Positions 56,417 through 64,000 of a stretch of 64,000 nt of DNA are shown piece after piece. Origin of the DNA: Sphingomonas phyllosphaerae (lineage in GTDB: Bacteria; Pseudomonadota; Alphaproteobacteria; Sphingomonadales; Sphingomonadaceae). Location: contig JAQIJC010000001.1 of NCBI GenBank assembly GCA_036946405.1, positions 751,001-815,000 of the forward strand, written 5' to 3'. Below the pieces are notes generated by a model that saw nothing but the letters and a program-made list of their open reading frames with translations, was not told the DNA's origin and did no database searches. Position 1 is the stretch's first letter; each line of letters begins with the position of its first letter. A program made the translations under genes and the position numbers.

Positions 56417-56449
56417 CTAGGAAGCGCTGCGCCTATGCGACGGTCGGCC

Positions 56450-58204
56450 TCATTGTGCAACCGCGAGCGTCGCTCGCATTAGTCCGCGCAACGCATTCCC
56501 GACGAACAGCCCGTCGCGCAGATCGGCCACCGTCAGATCGTCTTCCACCGCCTTGCCCGAATCGAGCAGCTCGCCGCGCAGCACGCCCGGCAGCAACGGA
56601 CCGGCGCGTGGTGTGCGCAACGTGTCGCCCCGCGGCACGAACAGGTTGGTGTAGCTGCCTTCGGTCAGGCGTCCATCGGGGGTGAAGAACAGCACCTCGT
56701 CGGCTCCGCTCGCGGCGCGGGCGGCGTCGTAGAAGCGGCGATCGCTGGTCTTGTGGCGCAATCGCCAGTCCCGCTCGCCGACCGGCAGCGGGGCGAGCGC
56801 GACACGCAGCGGCCGGTCGGGCGCGGGCGGCGCGGCGGCGACCTCGATCGCGACCACGCCGCTTTGCGACACCATCAACCGGACGCGGGCGGCGGCGCGC
56901 AGCCGGAAGGTCGCGGCCTGCAGTTCGTTGCGCGCGGCATGGCGATCGAAAACGAAGCCGAGCGCCGCGGCGCTGGTGCGCAGTCGTTCGAGGTGCCGCT
57001 CGATCCGCAGCACGCCTTCGTCCGGGTCGAACGCCATGGTTTCGAGCAGATCGACGCGCCGGCGCGCGCCGGCAAGGAACGCCGCCTTGGCCATCGCTTC
57101 ATCCCATTCGTCCTCGACGCGGGAATCGGCGACGATCCCGCCGCCGATCCCGATCACGGCATGGTCCGCGCCCTCGTCGATCGTCAGCGTGCGGATCGCG
57201 ACGTTGAACGCCGCGCTGCCATCGGCATCGATCCGCCCAATCGCGCCGGTATAGGTCCCGCGCGGCGTGCCGCGCTCGACCGTGGCGATCGCCTGCATCG
57301 CGCGGACCTTCGGCGCGCCGGTGATCGAGCCGCATGGAAAAAGCGCGGACAGCACGTCGACCGCATGGCGTTCGGGCGCGAGCGTCGCCGTGACCTTCGA
57401 GGTGAGCTGGTGCACGGTGGGATAGCGCTCGACCGCGAACAATTCGGGCACGGCGACGCTGCCCGCAACCGCGACGCGCGACAGGTCGTTGCGCATCAGG
57501 TCGACGATCATCAGGTTCTCGGCACGCTGTTTGGCATCGGCGGCCAGCGCGTGCGCGACCGCGAGATCGATCGCGGGATCGGCGTTGCGGCGCGCGGTCC
57601 CCTTGATCGGGCGGCTGACAAGCGCATCGCCATCGCGCGTGAAGAACAATTCGGGCGACAGCGACAGGATCGTCTGCGCACCCGTGGCGACCAGCGCACT
57701 CCACCCCGCACCCGCCGCCTGCCGCAAGCCGGCATAGAGCGCGAGCGGATCGCCGATGAACGGGACGCGCGCGCGAAAGGTGAGGTTGAGCTGGTACAGG
57801 TCGCCCGCGCGGATCAGCGCCTGTGCGGCCTCGAACATCGCGCGATAATCCGATCGCGACGGTTCGGGCTCGGGCGCGCCGGTCCACGCGCCGGCCGCGT
57901 CGGGGAGCCACGCGGCGACGTCGGCGATCTCCTCATGCCTGTCGAACAAGCCAAACCATGCCAGTGGCGTGGCGCAGTCGGGCTCGCGCCCGGCCGCCGG
58001 CTCGAACGCCGCGCCCGCGCCATAGGAGAGGAAGCCCGCCGCTGCGCCGGGCCACGAGCGGATCGCCGCCAGCACGTCGTGCACCTCGGCCGGCGTCTGT
58101 GCGGCGAGCACCCGCCGCGGCGCGTGGTACAGCCTCGCGCGATCGAGCCCGGAACGGGCATCGTGGAGCAGCACGAAAGGAGCGGCGGGACGCATCGCCG
58201 CCAT
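56450..58204 (-). CDS. pabB: Fused aminodeoxychorismate synthase component I and lyase (PabB-PabC)
   Basis: A 584-residue fusion for p-aminobenzoate synthesis. Residues 1-380 form a chorismate-binding PabB domain: SRSDYRAMFEAAQALIRAGD, YQLNLTFRARVPF, SRPIKGTARR, FPCGSITGAPKVRAMQ and AIRTLTID with GIGGGIVADS. Residues about 385-584 are a class IV aminotransferase-fold lyase (PabC) with LLETMAFDPDEGVLRIERHL, the PLP lysine in RLRHKTSDRRFYDAA, and GSYTNLFV. It works with a glutamine amidotransferase (PabA) not found here. The start is the ATG complementary to 58202-58204; another ATG is three codons in. Confidence 0.93.
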   Translation of the reverse strand: MAAMRPAAPFVLLHDARSGLDRARLYHAPRRVLAAQTPAEVHDVLAAIRSWPGAAAGFLSYGAGAAFEPAAGREPDCATPLAWFGLFDRHEEIADVAAWLPDAAGAWTGAPEPEPSRSDYRAMFEAAQALIRAGDLYQLNLTFRARVPFIGDPLALYAGLRQAAGAGWSALVATGAQTILSLSPELFFTRDGDALVSRPIKGTARRNADPAIDLAVAHALAADAKQRAENLMIVDLMRNDLSRVAVAGSVAVPELFAVERYPTVHQLTSKVTATLAPERHAVDVLSALFPCGSITGAPKVRAMQAIATVERGTPRGTYTGAIGRIDADGSAAFNVAIRTLTIDEGADHAVIGIGGGIVADSRVEDEWDEAMAKAAFLAGARRRVDLLETMAFDPDEGVLRIERHLERLRTSAAALGFVFDRHAARNELQAATFRLRAAARVRLMVSQSGVVAIEVAAAPPAPDRPLRVALAPLPVGERDWRLRHKTSDRRFYDAARAASGADEVLFFTPDGRLTEGSYTNLFVPRGDTLRTPRAGPLLPGVLRGELLDSGKAVEDDLTVADLRDGLFVGNALRGLMRATLAVAQ

Positions 58205-58308
58205 TGATGCCCGCAGGTCGTTACGCCCGCAAGCCGCGTTGCGTCCGACAAAGGTCGAAGTTAATCGGCCGGGACCGGCGATCCGGCATCCCGGCAGGAG
58301 TTTTCCCC

Positions 58309-58968
58309 ATGACCGACACCCCCTTACGTGCCGCGATCGTCCCCGTCACCGCGATCGAGCAGAATTGTACGCTGATCTGGTGCACCGCCACGATGAAGGC
58401 GGCGGTGGTCGATCCCGGCGGGGATCTGCCGCGCATCCTCGCCGCGATCGGGCAGGCCGGGGTGGCGGTGGAGAAGATCCTGCTGACGCATGGTCATATC
58501 GATCATGCCGGTGAGGCGAAGCCGCTTGCCGGGCAGCTGGGCGTGCCGATCGAAGGGCCGCACGAGGCGGATCGTTTCTGGCTGGCGCGGCTCGACGAGG
58601 ACGGCCGCAACTGGGGGATCCGCGGCGTGGTGTTCGAGCCCGACCGCTGGCTGTCGGACGGCGACACGGTGACGATCGGCAACCTGACGCTCGACGTCTA
58701 CCATACGCCGGGGCACACCGCGGGGCACGTGATCTTCCATCACGCGCCGTCGCGATTCGCGCAGGTTGGCGACGTCCTGTTCCAGGGCTCGGTCGGGCGG
58801 ACCGACCTGCCGCAGGGCGATCACAAGCAGCTGATCGAATCGATCGTGACCAAGCTGTGGCCGCTGGGCGATGAGACGGCGTTCATCCCTGGCCATGGCA
58901 AGCCCAGCACCTTCGCGCACGAGCGCGCGCACAATATGTTCGTCAGCGACCGCGCGCTCTCGGCCTGA
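58309..58968 (+). CDS. MBL-fold metallohydrolase (YcbL-like)
   Basis: A 219-residue zinc hydrolase of the glyoxalase II-like branch. The THxHxDH motif reads LTHGHIDHAGEA, and other metal ligands lie in HTPGHTAGHVIFH, VGDVLFQGSVGRTD and FIPGHGKPS. The short length without the glyoxalase II C-terminal domain fits YcbL or persulfide-dioxygenase-like relatives. It probably hydrolyses a thioester in the cytosol. The ATG at 58309 follows CAGGAG with an eight-base gap. Confidence 0.9.
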   Translation: MTDTPLRAAIVPVTAIEQNCTLIWCTATMKAAVVDPGGDLPRILAAIGQAGVAVEKILLTHGHIDHAGEAKPLAGQLGVPIEGPHEADRFWLARLDEDGRNWGIRGVVFEPDRWLSDGDTVTIGNLTLDVYHTPGHTAGHVIFHHAPSRFAQVGDVLFQGSVGRTDLPQGDHKQLIESIVTKLWPLGDETAFIPGHGKPSTFAHERAHNMFVSDRALSA

Positions 58969-59027
58969 GACGGACACGACGGTGCGCTCCGGGCGTTGAC
59001 GGCACGGAGGTCATGTGACGGGCTTTG

Positions 59028-59056
59028 CTTGCAACCGCCGGGGAATTCGCTATAGG
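59028..59056 (+). promoter_or_regulatory. Candidate promoter of rpmF-plsX-fabH
   Basis: CTTGCA at 59028-59033, a 17-base spacer, and TATAGG at 59051-59056. It lies in the 212-base gap before rpmF and would give a leader of about 120 bases. Confidence 0.55.
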
Positions 59057-59068
59057 CGCGGGGCTTCG

Positions 59069-59116
59069 CGATGCGAGCCGATGCCCGGCTGTCTGCCGCG
59101 GCCGGTGCTCGCATCG
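59069..59116 (+). promoter_or_regulatory. Stem-loop in the rpmF leader
   Basis: CGATGCGAGC at 59069-59078 pairs perfectly with GCTCGCATCG at 59107-59116 across a 28-base GC-rich loop. It falls inside the predicted rpmF leader, has no T run, and could be a protein- or ribosome-dependent control element. Confidence 0.45.
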
Positions 59117-59180
59117 TCCGCGCGGCACCGTGCACCGGCTCGTCGCTCTTATGAAATACTAGTCAAATCAAGGTGCCACG

Positions 59181-59360
59181 ATGGCCGTCCCCAAGCGAAA
59201 GACTTCTCCCTCCCGCCGTGGTATGCGCCGCGCGCACGACGCCTTGTCGGTCGAGGCCTTCCAGGAATGCCCGAACTGCGGCGAGCTGAAGCGCCCGCAC
59301 AACCTGTGCACCGCGTGCGGTCACTACAACGGTCGCGAGGTCATCGCGGTCGACGCCTGA
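59181..59360 (+). CDS. rpmF: 50S ribosomal protein L32
   Basis: A 59-residue L32: [20 protein letters not shown] at the N terminus, then a zinc ribbon with all four cysteines in [20 protein letters not shown]. The length and motif are standard. The ATG is at 59181, shortly after CAAGG. It precedes plsX by 40 bases, the conserved rpmF-plsX-fabH order that ties ribosome and fatty acid synthesis. Confidence 0.97.
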   Translation: MAVPKRKTSPSRRGMRRAHDALSVEAFQECPNCGELKRPHNLCTACGHYNGREVIAVDA

Positions 59361-59400
59361 GCCTGACCGGGTACAGGCACAGCTTCGGGAGCGAGGTTCA

Positions 59401-60438
59401 GTGATTTCCGACAGGTCCCGGATCGCCGTCGATGCGATGGGCGGTGACGAGGGGCTGGCGGTGATGCTGGCCGGGGTGGCACGCGCGTGCCGTCGCTACG
59501 ACGACGTCAACTATCTGTTGGTCGGCGACGAGGCGGCGATTCGCGACGGGCTGTCCCAGCATCCCAATCTCGCGCAGCATTCCGAAATCGTCCACGCTCC
59601 CGATGTGATCGCGGGCGACGAGAAGCCCAGTCAGGCGATTCGTCGTGCCAAGACGACCTCGATGGGGATCGCGATCGACTGCGTGAAGCAGGGGCGTGCC
59701 GCCGCGGCGGTGTCGGCGGGCAACACCGGCGCGTTGATGGCGATGGCCAAGCTGTCGCTGCGGACGATGCGCGGCATCGACCGGCCGGCGCTCGCTGCGC
59801 TGCTCCCGACGCTGGGCGACAACGACTGTGTGATGCTCGACCTCGGCGCGAATACCGAATGCGATGCGCGCAATCTCGTGCAGTTCGCGGTGATGGGCGC
59901 GGCCTATGCGCGTACCACGCTGGAGCTGGATGCGCCGCGCGTCGCGCTGCTCAACATCGGCAGCGAGGACCAGAAGGGCACCGGCGAGATTCGCGACGCC
60001 GCGCAGATGCTGCGCGCCGCGCCGCACCTGCCGATGAAGTTCACCGGGTTCGTCGAGGGCGACCGGCTGTCGCGCGGCGAGCATGACGTGATCGTCTGCG
60101 ATGGCTTCTCGGGCAATATCGCGCTCAAGACCGCCGAGGGCACCGCGCGGTTCGTCGCCGACCTGCTCAAGCGCGCATTCCGCAGCTCGGTGCGCTCGAA
60201 GGTCGGCTTCCTGATCTCGCGCCCGGCGACCGAGCTGCTGCGCGATCACCTCGATCCCAACAACCACAATGGCGCGGTCTTCCTCGGGCTCAACGGGCTG
60301 GTGGTCAAAAGCCATGGCAGCGCGAACGAGCGCGGGGTGGCGACCGCGATCGGCAATGCCGCCAAGATGGTGCGTGCCGACCTGACCCGGCGGATCGTCG
60401 AAGATTTGCGCCATTTCGAAGCGAAGGCCGCGGCATGA
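59401..60438 (+). CDS. plsX: Phosphate acyltransferase PlsX
   Basis: A 345-residue enzyme making acyl-phosphate from acyl-ACP, the first step of the PlsX/PlsY route to phosphatidic acid. It has [25 protein letters not shown]-type [46 protein letters not shown] and [10 protein letters not shown]. The start codon is GTG 59401. The stop overlaps the fabH ATG (ATGA). Confidence 0.97.
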   Translation: MISDRSRIAVDAMGGDEGLAVMLAGVARACRRYDDVNYLLVGDEAAIRDGLSQHPNLAQHSEIVHAPDVIAGDEKPSQAIRRAKTTSMGIAIDCVKQGRAAAAVSAGNTGALMAMAKLSLRTMRGIDRPALAALLPTLGDNDCVMLDLGANTECDARNLVQFAVMGAAYARTTLELDAPRVALLNIGSEDQKGTGEIRDAAQMLRAAPHLPMKFTGFVEGDRLSRGEHDVIVCDGFSGNIALKTAEGTARFVADLLKRAFRSSVRSKVGFLISRPATELLRDHLDPNNHNGAVFLGLNGLVVKSHGSANERGVATAIGNAAKMVRADLTRRIVEDLRHFEAKAAA

Positions 60439-61415
60439 TCCGTGCGGTGCTGACGGGGACGGGATCTGCGCTCCCCGCCCGTCGTGTTTCCAATGCCGAG
60501 CTGGCCGAGCGCGTCGACACCTCCGACGAATGGATCGTCGAGCGTACCGGAATCCGCTTCCGCCACATCGCGGGGGAAGGCGAGACGACCGCGACCTTGG
60601 CGCGCGATGCCGCGATCGCCGCGATCGCGGCGGCGGGGCTGGTCGCGGGCGATATCGACCTGATCGTGCTCGCCACCGCTACGCCCGACAACACCTTCCC
60701 TGCCACCGCCACCAAGGTGCAGGCGATGCTGGGGATCGATGATTGCGTCGCGTTCGACGTTGCGGCGGTCTGCTCGGGCTTCCTCTATGCGGTGCAGGTC
60801 GCCGACAGCATGATCCGCGCCGGCGCGCACCGCCGTGCGCTGGTGATCGGTGCCGAGACGTTCAGCCGCATCCTCGACTGGGAGGACCGCACCACCTGCG
60901 TGCTGTTCGGTGATGGGGCGGGCGCCATCGTGCTGGAAGCACGCGACTCCGCCGGGGATGCGCGCGACCCGGCCGCGCGCGGCGTGCTCGCGACGCGGCT
61001 CCATGCCGATGGTCGCCATAATGAGTTGCTTTTCGTCGACGGCGGACCCTCCACGACGGGCACGGTCGGCAAGCTTCGGATGAAGGGTCGGGAGGTATTC
61101 CGCCATGCCGTCGTCAATCTGGCGGCAGTGATGGAGGAGGCGTTGCGGGCCGCCGGACTGCCTTCCGGCACGGTCGATTGGGTGGTGCCGCATCAGGCCA
61201 ACGCGCGCATCCTGGACGCCACCGCACGCAAACTTTCCCTGCCGTCTGAAAAGGTTGTGGTCACCGTCGACCAGCACGCGAACACCTCCGCCGCATCGGT
61301 GCCGCTCGCGTTGGACGTGGCGGTGCGCGATGGCCGGATCAAGCCCGGGCACCTGGTCGTGCTGGAGGCGATGGGTGGCGGATTCACCTGGGGTGCTGCG
61401 GTCATCCGCATGTAG
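60435..61415 (+). CDS. fabH: Beta-ketoacyl-ACP synthase III
   Basis: A 326-residue condensing enzyme that starts fatty acid chains from acetyl-CoA and malonyl-ACP. The catalytic cysteine is residue 113 in [12 protein letters not shown], the histidine is in [11 protein letters not shown] and the asparagine in [13 protein letters not shown]. It has [20 protein letters not shown] near the N terminus. It is translationally coupled to plsX. Confidence 0.97.
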   Translation: MIRAVLTGTGSALPARRVSNAELAERVDTSDEWIVERTGIRFRHIAGEGETTATLARDAAIAAIAAAGLVAGDIDLIVLATATPDNTFPATATKVQAMLGIDDCVAFDVAAVCSGFLYAVQVADSMIRAGAHRRALVIGAETFSRILDWEDRTTCVLFGDGAGAIVLEARDSAGDARDPAARGVLATRLHADGRHNELLFVDGGPSTTGTVGKLRMKGREVFRHAVVNLAAVMEEALRAAGLPSGTVDWVVPHQANARILDATARKLSLPSEKVVVTVDQHANTSAASVPLALDVAVRDGRIKPGHLVVLEAMGGGFTWGAAVIRM

Positions 61416-61506
61416 GCCGCGACGGGCCGCTGCATCGACAATTCACGCCATTCGTTCTAAGCGGGAGCTGAATTGTGCAACCTTTCCGGGGGGTAGAGGG
61501 AAGTCG

Positions 61507-61803
61507 ATGACTGAAGCAGGTACGTTGACGCGCGCCGATCTGGCGGAGTCGCTTCACAAGCATGTGGGCCTGTCCCGCGCGGATTCATCGCGGCTGGTCG
61601 AGCAGATCCTCGACCACATGTGCGGCGCGCTGTCGAAGGGCGAGAACGTCAAGATCTCGGGTTTCGGCACGTTCGTGTTGCGCGACAAGGGCGAGCGGAT
61701 CGGCCGCAATCCCAAGACGGGCGTCGAGGTGCCGATCGCACCCCGCCGCGTGCTGACCTTCCGCGCCAGCCAGATGATGCGCGACCGCATCGTCGGGGGC
61801 TGA
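61507..61803 (+). CDS. ihfA: Integration host factor subunit alpha
   Basis: A 98-residue DNA-bending HU/IHF-family protein, which as a heterodimer with IhfB organises the nucleoid and assists sigma-54 promoters. Signature regions are [40 protein letters not shown] and [10 protein letters not shown] with the intercalating proline. Length and the MerR gene downstream favour IHF-alpha over HU. The ATG at 61507 follows GAGGGAAG. It lies 91 bases after fabH. Confidence 0.93.
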   Translation: MTEAGTLTRADLAESLHKHVGLSRADSSRLVEQILDHMCGALSKGENVKISGFGTFVLRDKGERIGRNPKTGVEVPIAPRRVLTFRASQMMRDRIVGG

Positions 61804-61807
61804 GCGT

Positions 61808-62146
61808 TTGGCGTCGGACGCCAAATCCGCCGCCGCGTTTCGCACTATCGGCGAGGTCGCTCAGGCAACCGGCCTCGCCCCGCATATCCTGCGGTATTGG
61901 GAAGGGCGCTTCCCGCAACTCCGGCCGGTAACACGCGCGGGCAACCGCCGGTATTACCGGCCCGAGGATGTCGCGCTGGTCGAGCGGATCGACCGGCTGC
62001 TCAACCGCGAAGGCTATACGATCAAGGGCGTGCAGCAATTGCTGGCACGCGAGCCGGCCGCAGCGCCGCCACCCGCCCCGGTCGCGGCGACACCGACGCT
62101 GATCGCGATCCGCAACCTGCTCGCCAAAGCGATCGACGACGATTGA
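61808..62146 (+). CDS. MerR-family transcriptional regulator
   Basis: A 112-residue protein with a MerR winged helix: [40 protein letters not shown] and [20 protein letters not shown]. The C-terminal part is short and Ala/Pro-rich, with no metal- or drug-binding domain. It is the MerR protein that regularly follows ihfA in alphaproteobacteria; its targets are unknown. The start is TTG 61808, four bases after the ihfA stop. Confidence 0.9.
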   Translation: MASDAKSAAAFRTIGEVAQATGLAPHILRYWEGRFPQLRPVTRAGNRRYYRPEDVALVERIDRLLNREGYTIKGVQQLLAREPAAAPPPAPVAATPTLIAIRNLLAKAIDDD

Positions 62147-62179
62147 GCCGTGCCCACGGGCGCGCGTGCGTTCCCGCGG

Positions 62180-63364
62180 CTACGCCGACCTGCTCACCGC
62201 ACCGCGCGCGTCGATCAGCGCCTGATAATGCGCGATCAGCGCCTGCGCATGTTCGCGGTCGCTCCAGACCTTCGTCGCCGCAACCGCGGCCGCGCGGCGG
62301 AGCAGCGGCTGATCGCGTGACGCCATCGCGACGATCGCGCGCGCGCATTCATAGGCGTCCCCACCGCGATACCATTCGCCGAACGCCGGCTGCGCGACCG
62401 CCGAGGCGCCGCCGCGATCGGGGACGATCAACGGCAAGCCCGAGGCGAGTGCCTCGGACGCGACCAGCCCGAACGGCTCGGTGTCGCAACCGTGGATGAA
62501 GGCGTCGGCGCTGGCCATGATCGAGGCGAGCTGCCCGCGGTGATAGACCGGGTGGAACATGCGTACGTGCGGACTTTCGGCGATATGCCGCTCGAGCGTC
62601 CGCGTGTCCGGCCCCAGCCCCAGCAACAGCAAGCCGACGGGGAGCCTGGCCCCGGCGCGGCGCACCGCGTCGATCACCATCGGCCAGCGCTTTTCCGGGT
62701 GATGCCGCCCGACCCCGATCAGCAGGAAGGCGTCGTCGGGCAGCCCGCATTGTTCGAGCATCGCCTTGCGGAGCGTCGCGCTGCGCAGCGCGGGCGAGAA
62801 ATGCTCGCGCTCGATCCCGAGCGTCATCGTGGCGTCGATGCGCACCCCGCGCGAGCGCAACCGCTCGGTCAAGACCGGCCCGTTGGTGACGACGGTGTCG
62901 AAGCGATCGAGCCAGCGGTTCATGTAGCGATCGTACCAGCCGAATGCGCGCTCGATCGTCGCCTCCGACGCCACGCGCGAGAACCAGCGCTTGGGATAGC
63001 TCTCGACATTGTCGTTGTGCATGAACCACGCGCGCACCGCGTCGCCCCGCCAGTCGGCAACGATCGCCGCCGAGCGCCACGGCGCGCAATTCTCAACGAC
63101 GTCGGGGCGGTAATGATCGAGTAGTTCGTGGATCGGCGCCGCGTCCCAGAACAGCCCGTAATTGGAATCGAACGGAATGCCCGGCGACCTGACGTAATGG
63201 ATGCGCGCGCCGCCGGGGCGCTCCTCGACGCGATCCTCGCGACCCGGCGCGATCACGATCTGCTGGTGCCCCATTTCGGACATCAGCGCCATCTTGCGAT
63301 CGAGGTACGAGCGTACCCCGCCGCCGGTCGGCGAGTAGAATTCGTTGACGTCGACGATCCGCAT
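62180..63364 (-). CDS. Glycosyltransferase family 4 protein
   Basis: A 394-residue GT-B glycosyltransferase. The N-terminal acceptor domain starts MRIVDVNEFYSPTGGGVRSY with the glycine-rich loop. The donor domain has LLIGVGRHHPEKRWPMVIDA and the EX7E-type motif in DTEPFGLVASEALASGLPLI. It transfers a nucleotide-activated sugar to an unknown, probably lipid-linked, acceptor. It is the last gene of a minus-strand operon after the DUF2141 gene, 15 bases downstream. Confidence 0.9.
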   Translation of the reverse strand: MRIVDVNEFYSPTGGGVRSYLDRKMALMSEMGHQQIVIAPGREDRVEERPGGARIHYVRSPGIPFDSNYGLFWDAAPIHELLDHYRPDVVENCAPWRSAAIVADWRGDAVRAWFMHNDNVESYPKRWFSRVASEATIERAFGWYDRYMNRWLDRFDTVVTNGPVLTERLRSRGVRIDATMTLGIEREHFSPALRSATLRKAMLEQCGLPDDAFLLIGVGRHHPEKRWPMVIDAVRRAGARLPVGLLLLGLGPDTRTLERHIAESPHVRMFHPVYHRGQLASIMASADAFIHGCDTEPFGLVASEALASGLPLIVPDRGGASAVAQPAFGEWYRGGDAYECARAIVAMASRDQPLLRRAAAVAATKVWSDREHAQALIAHYQALIDARGAVSRSA

Positions 63365-63379
63365 GGTCCCGCCTCCCGA

Positions 63380-63904
63380 TCAGCGCATGAAGCCGAAGCC
63401 GCCCAGCCCGCGCAGATATTGCGCGCGGATCGTGGTGCGGGTGACGCCGGGGCCGACGTCGATCAGCGCGTCGACCAGCTTGGGACGCGCGCGGCCGATC
63501 TTGTGGTTGCTGGGAAAACCGGCGCCATCGCTCCAGAAGTTGAACTTGCGCTTTCCGTCGCGGTCGTGCCCGAGGAACAGCGCGTAGCGGCCGGGTTGCG
63601 GTACGCGGATGCAGATCGATGCATCGCCGGATGCGGGCGGCGCCACCGACACGCGGCGGAAGAACTTGCCCTCGCGCGCCAGATCGCCGTCGCCGGCAAG
63701 GAAATCCTTTTCGTTCGGCGGATACAGCTCCAGCTTCAGCGTGCCGGTACGATCCTTCAATCCGGTGACGGTCGCGAGGATCGCGGGGCCTTGCTGCGCG
63801 CCGCTGCACGCCGCGGCATCGCTGCCCAGCACCTGCGCGCGCGCAGCGGGCGTGGCGAGCCCGAGCAGCGCCGTCAGCGCGATCTTCAGCGTTCCTGGCG
63901 CCAT
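63380..63904 (-). CDS. DUF2141 domain secreted protein
   Basis: A 174-residue exported protein with a signal peptide (LKIALTALLGLATPAARAQ). A DUF2141-type beta domain follows: ILATVTGLKDRTGTLKLELY, ICIRVPQPGRYALFLGHDRD, and FNFWSDGAGFPSN, the usual NxxxxDG-type end region. The function is unknown; the domain often occurs next to glycosyltransferases in sphingomonads. Its ATG lies inside the end of the preceding gene, an overlap of 19 bases. Confidence 0.82.
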   Translation of the reverse strand: MAPGTLKIALTALLGLATPAARAQVLGSDAAACSGAQQGPAILATVTGLKDRTGTLKLELYPPNEKDFLAGDGDLAREGKFFRRVSVAPPASGDASICIRVPQPGRYALFLGHDRDGKRKFNFWSDGAGFPSNHKIGRARPKLVDALIDVGPGVTRTTIRAQYLRGLGGFGFMR

Positions 63905-64000
63905 GCGCGCATCCTTTCCGTCACATATACCGCGCCGAACAGCAGCAGCAGCAGCCCGTGCATCGCCACGGTCGACGCTGCGGTGAACGCCATCAAATCC
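63886..64000 (-). CDS. Membrane protein, C-terminal end only
   Basis: The minus-strand frame entering from the window end encodes about 37 residues, ending with a hydrophobic helix (STVAMHGLLLLLFGAVYVTE) and a basic tail RMRAWRQER. The stop overlaps the DUF2141 start, which supports a real, co-translated gene. Its identity cannot be told from this fragment. Confidence 0.6.
   Translation of the reverse strand, partial: DLMAFTAASTVAMHGLLLLLFGAVYVTERMRAWRQER

Overview
The window is ordinary chromosome from a GC-rich alphaproteobacterium, most likely Sphingomonas or a close relative in the Sphingomonadaceae. Indicators are a class I lysyl-tRNA synthetase, a CrtZ-type carotenoid hydroxylase, the gene order rpmF-plsX-fabH-ihfA-merR, the hemC-hemD-mitofilin-like cluster, a TorF-type porin, frequent GTG and TTG starts, and many short palindromic intergenic repeats. 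The genus is inferred from gene content, not from a database search. Coding density is high. There is no rRNA operon, transposase, integrase, prophage or CRISPR array; the only tRNA seen is tRNA-Gly(GCC).

Layout. 1-9 kb: end of a cyclophilin gene, a LysR regulator, a candidate small RNA, a CDC48-type double AAA ATPase, an MFS permease, a PmtA-like methyltransferase, an S41 protease lipoprotein and a glutamine cyclotransferase. 9-15.5 kb: glnK-amtB behind a recognisable sigma-54 promoter, a DUF2007/flavin-binding pair, a chromosomal ccdAB toxin-antitoxin module converging on tldD, a zinc-finger protein and an ABC ATPase. 15.5-26.5 kb: a DUF1080 protein, nadB, a class A beta-lactamase-like lipoprotein, polA, a polysaccharide flippase and purH. 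26.5-38.7 kb: rpe-heparinase, rsmB, an SDHAF4-like factor, crtZ, lysS, the heme genes hemC-hemD, tsaD-gpsA and prs. 38.7-43.7 kb: gltX and a compact riboflavin operon ribD-ribE-ribB-ribH. 43.7-55 kb: a methyltransferase, a monooxygenase-like protein, a DUF72-HPP pair, tRNA-Gly, an OmpR/EnvZ-type two-component system, a SulP transporter, a porin, a CnoX-LonN-Trm112 operon and msrA. 55-64 kb: aspartate aminotransferase, a fused PabB-PabC, an MBL hydrolase, rpmF-plsX-fabH, ihfA-merR, and a GT4/DUF2141/membrane-protein operon cut by the window end.

The most notable points are: (1) ccdAB lies tail to tail with tldD, with overlapping stop codons; TldD/TldE is the protease system linked in E. coli to CcdB tolerance and CcdA turnover. 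(2) A 78-bp palindromic repeat is inserted in frame inside ribD, adding 26 codons. (3) At least six families of palindromic repeats sit between genes, one of which supplies the stop codon and last residues of two neighbouring genes. (4) A candidate ~65-nt small RNA with an anti-Shine-Dalgarno-like loop and a strong terminator lies upstream of the CDC48 gene. (5) The GTP cyclohydrolase II-like half of RibB has lost its zinc-binding cysteines. (6) ccdA may be transcribed as a leaderless mRNA.
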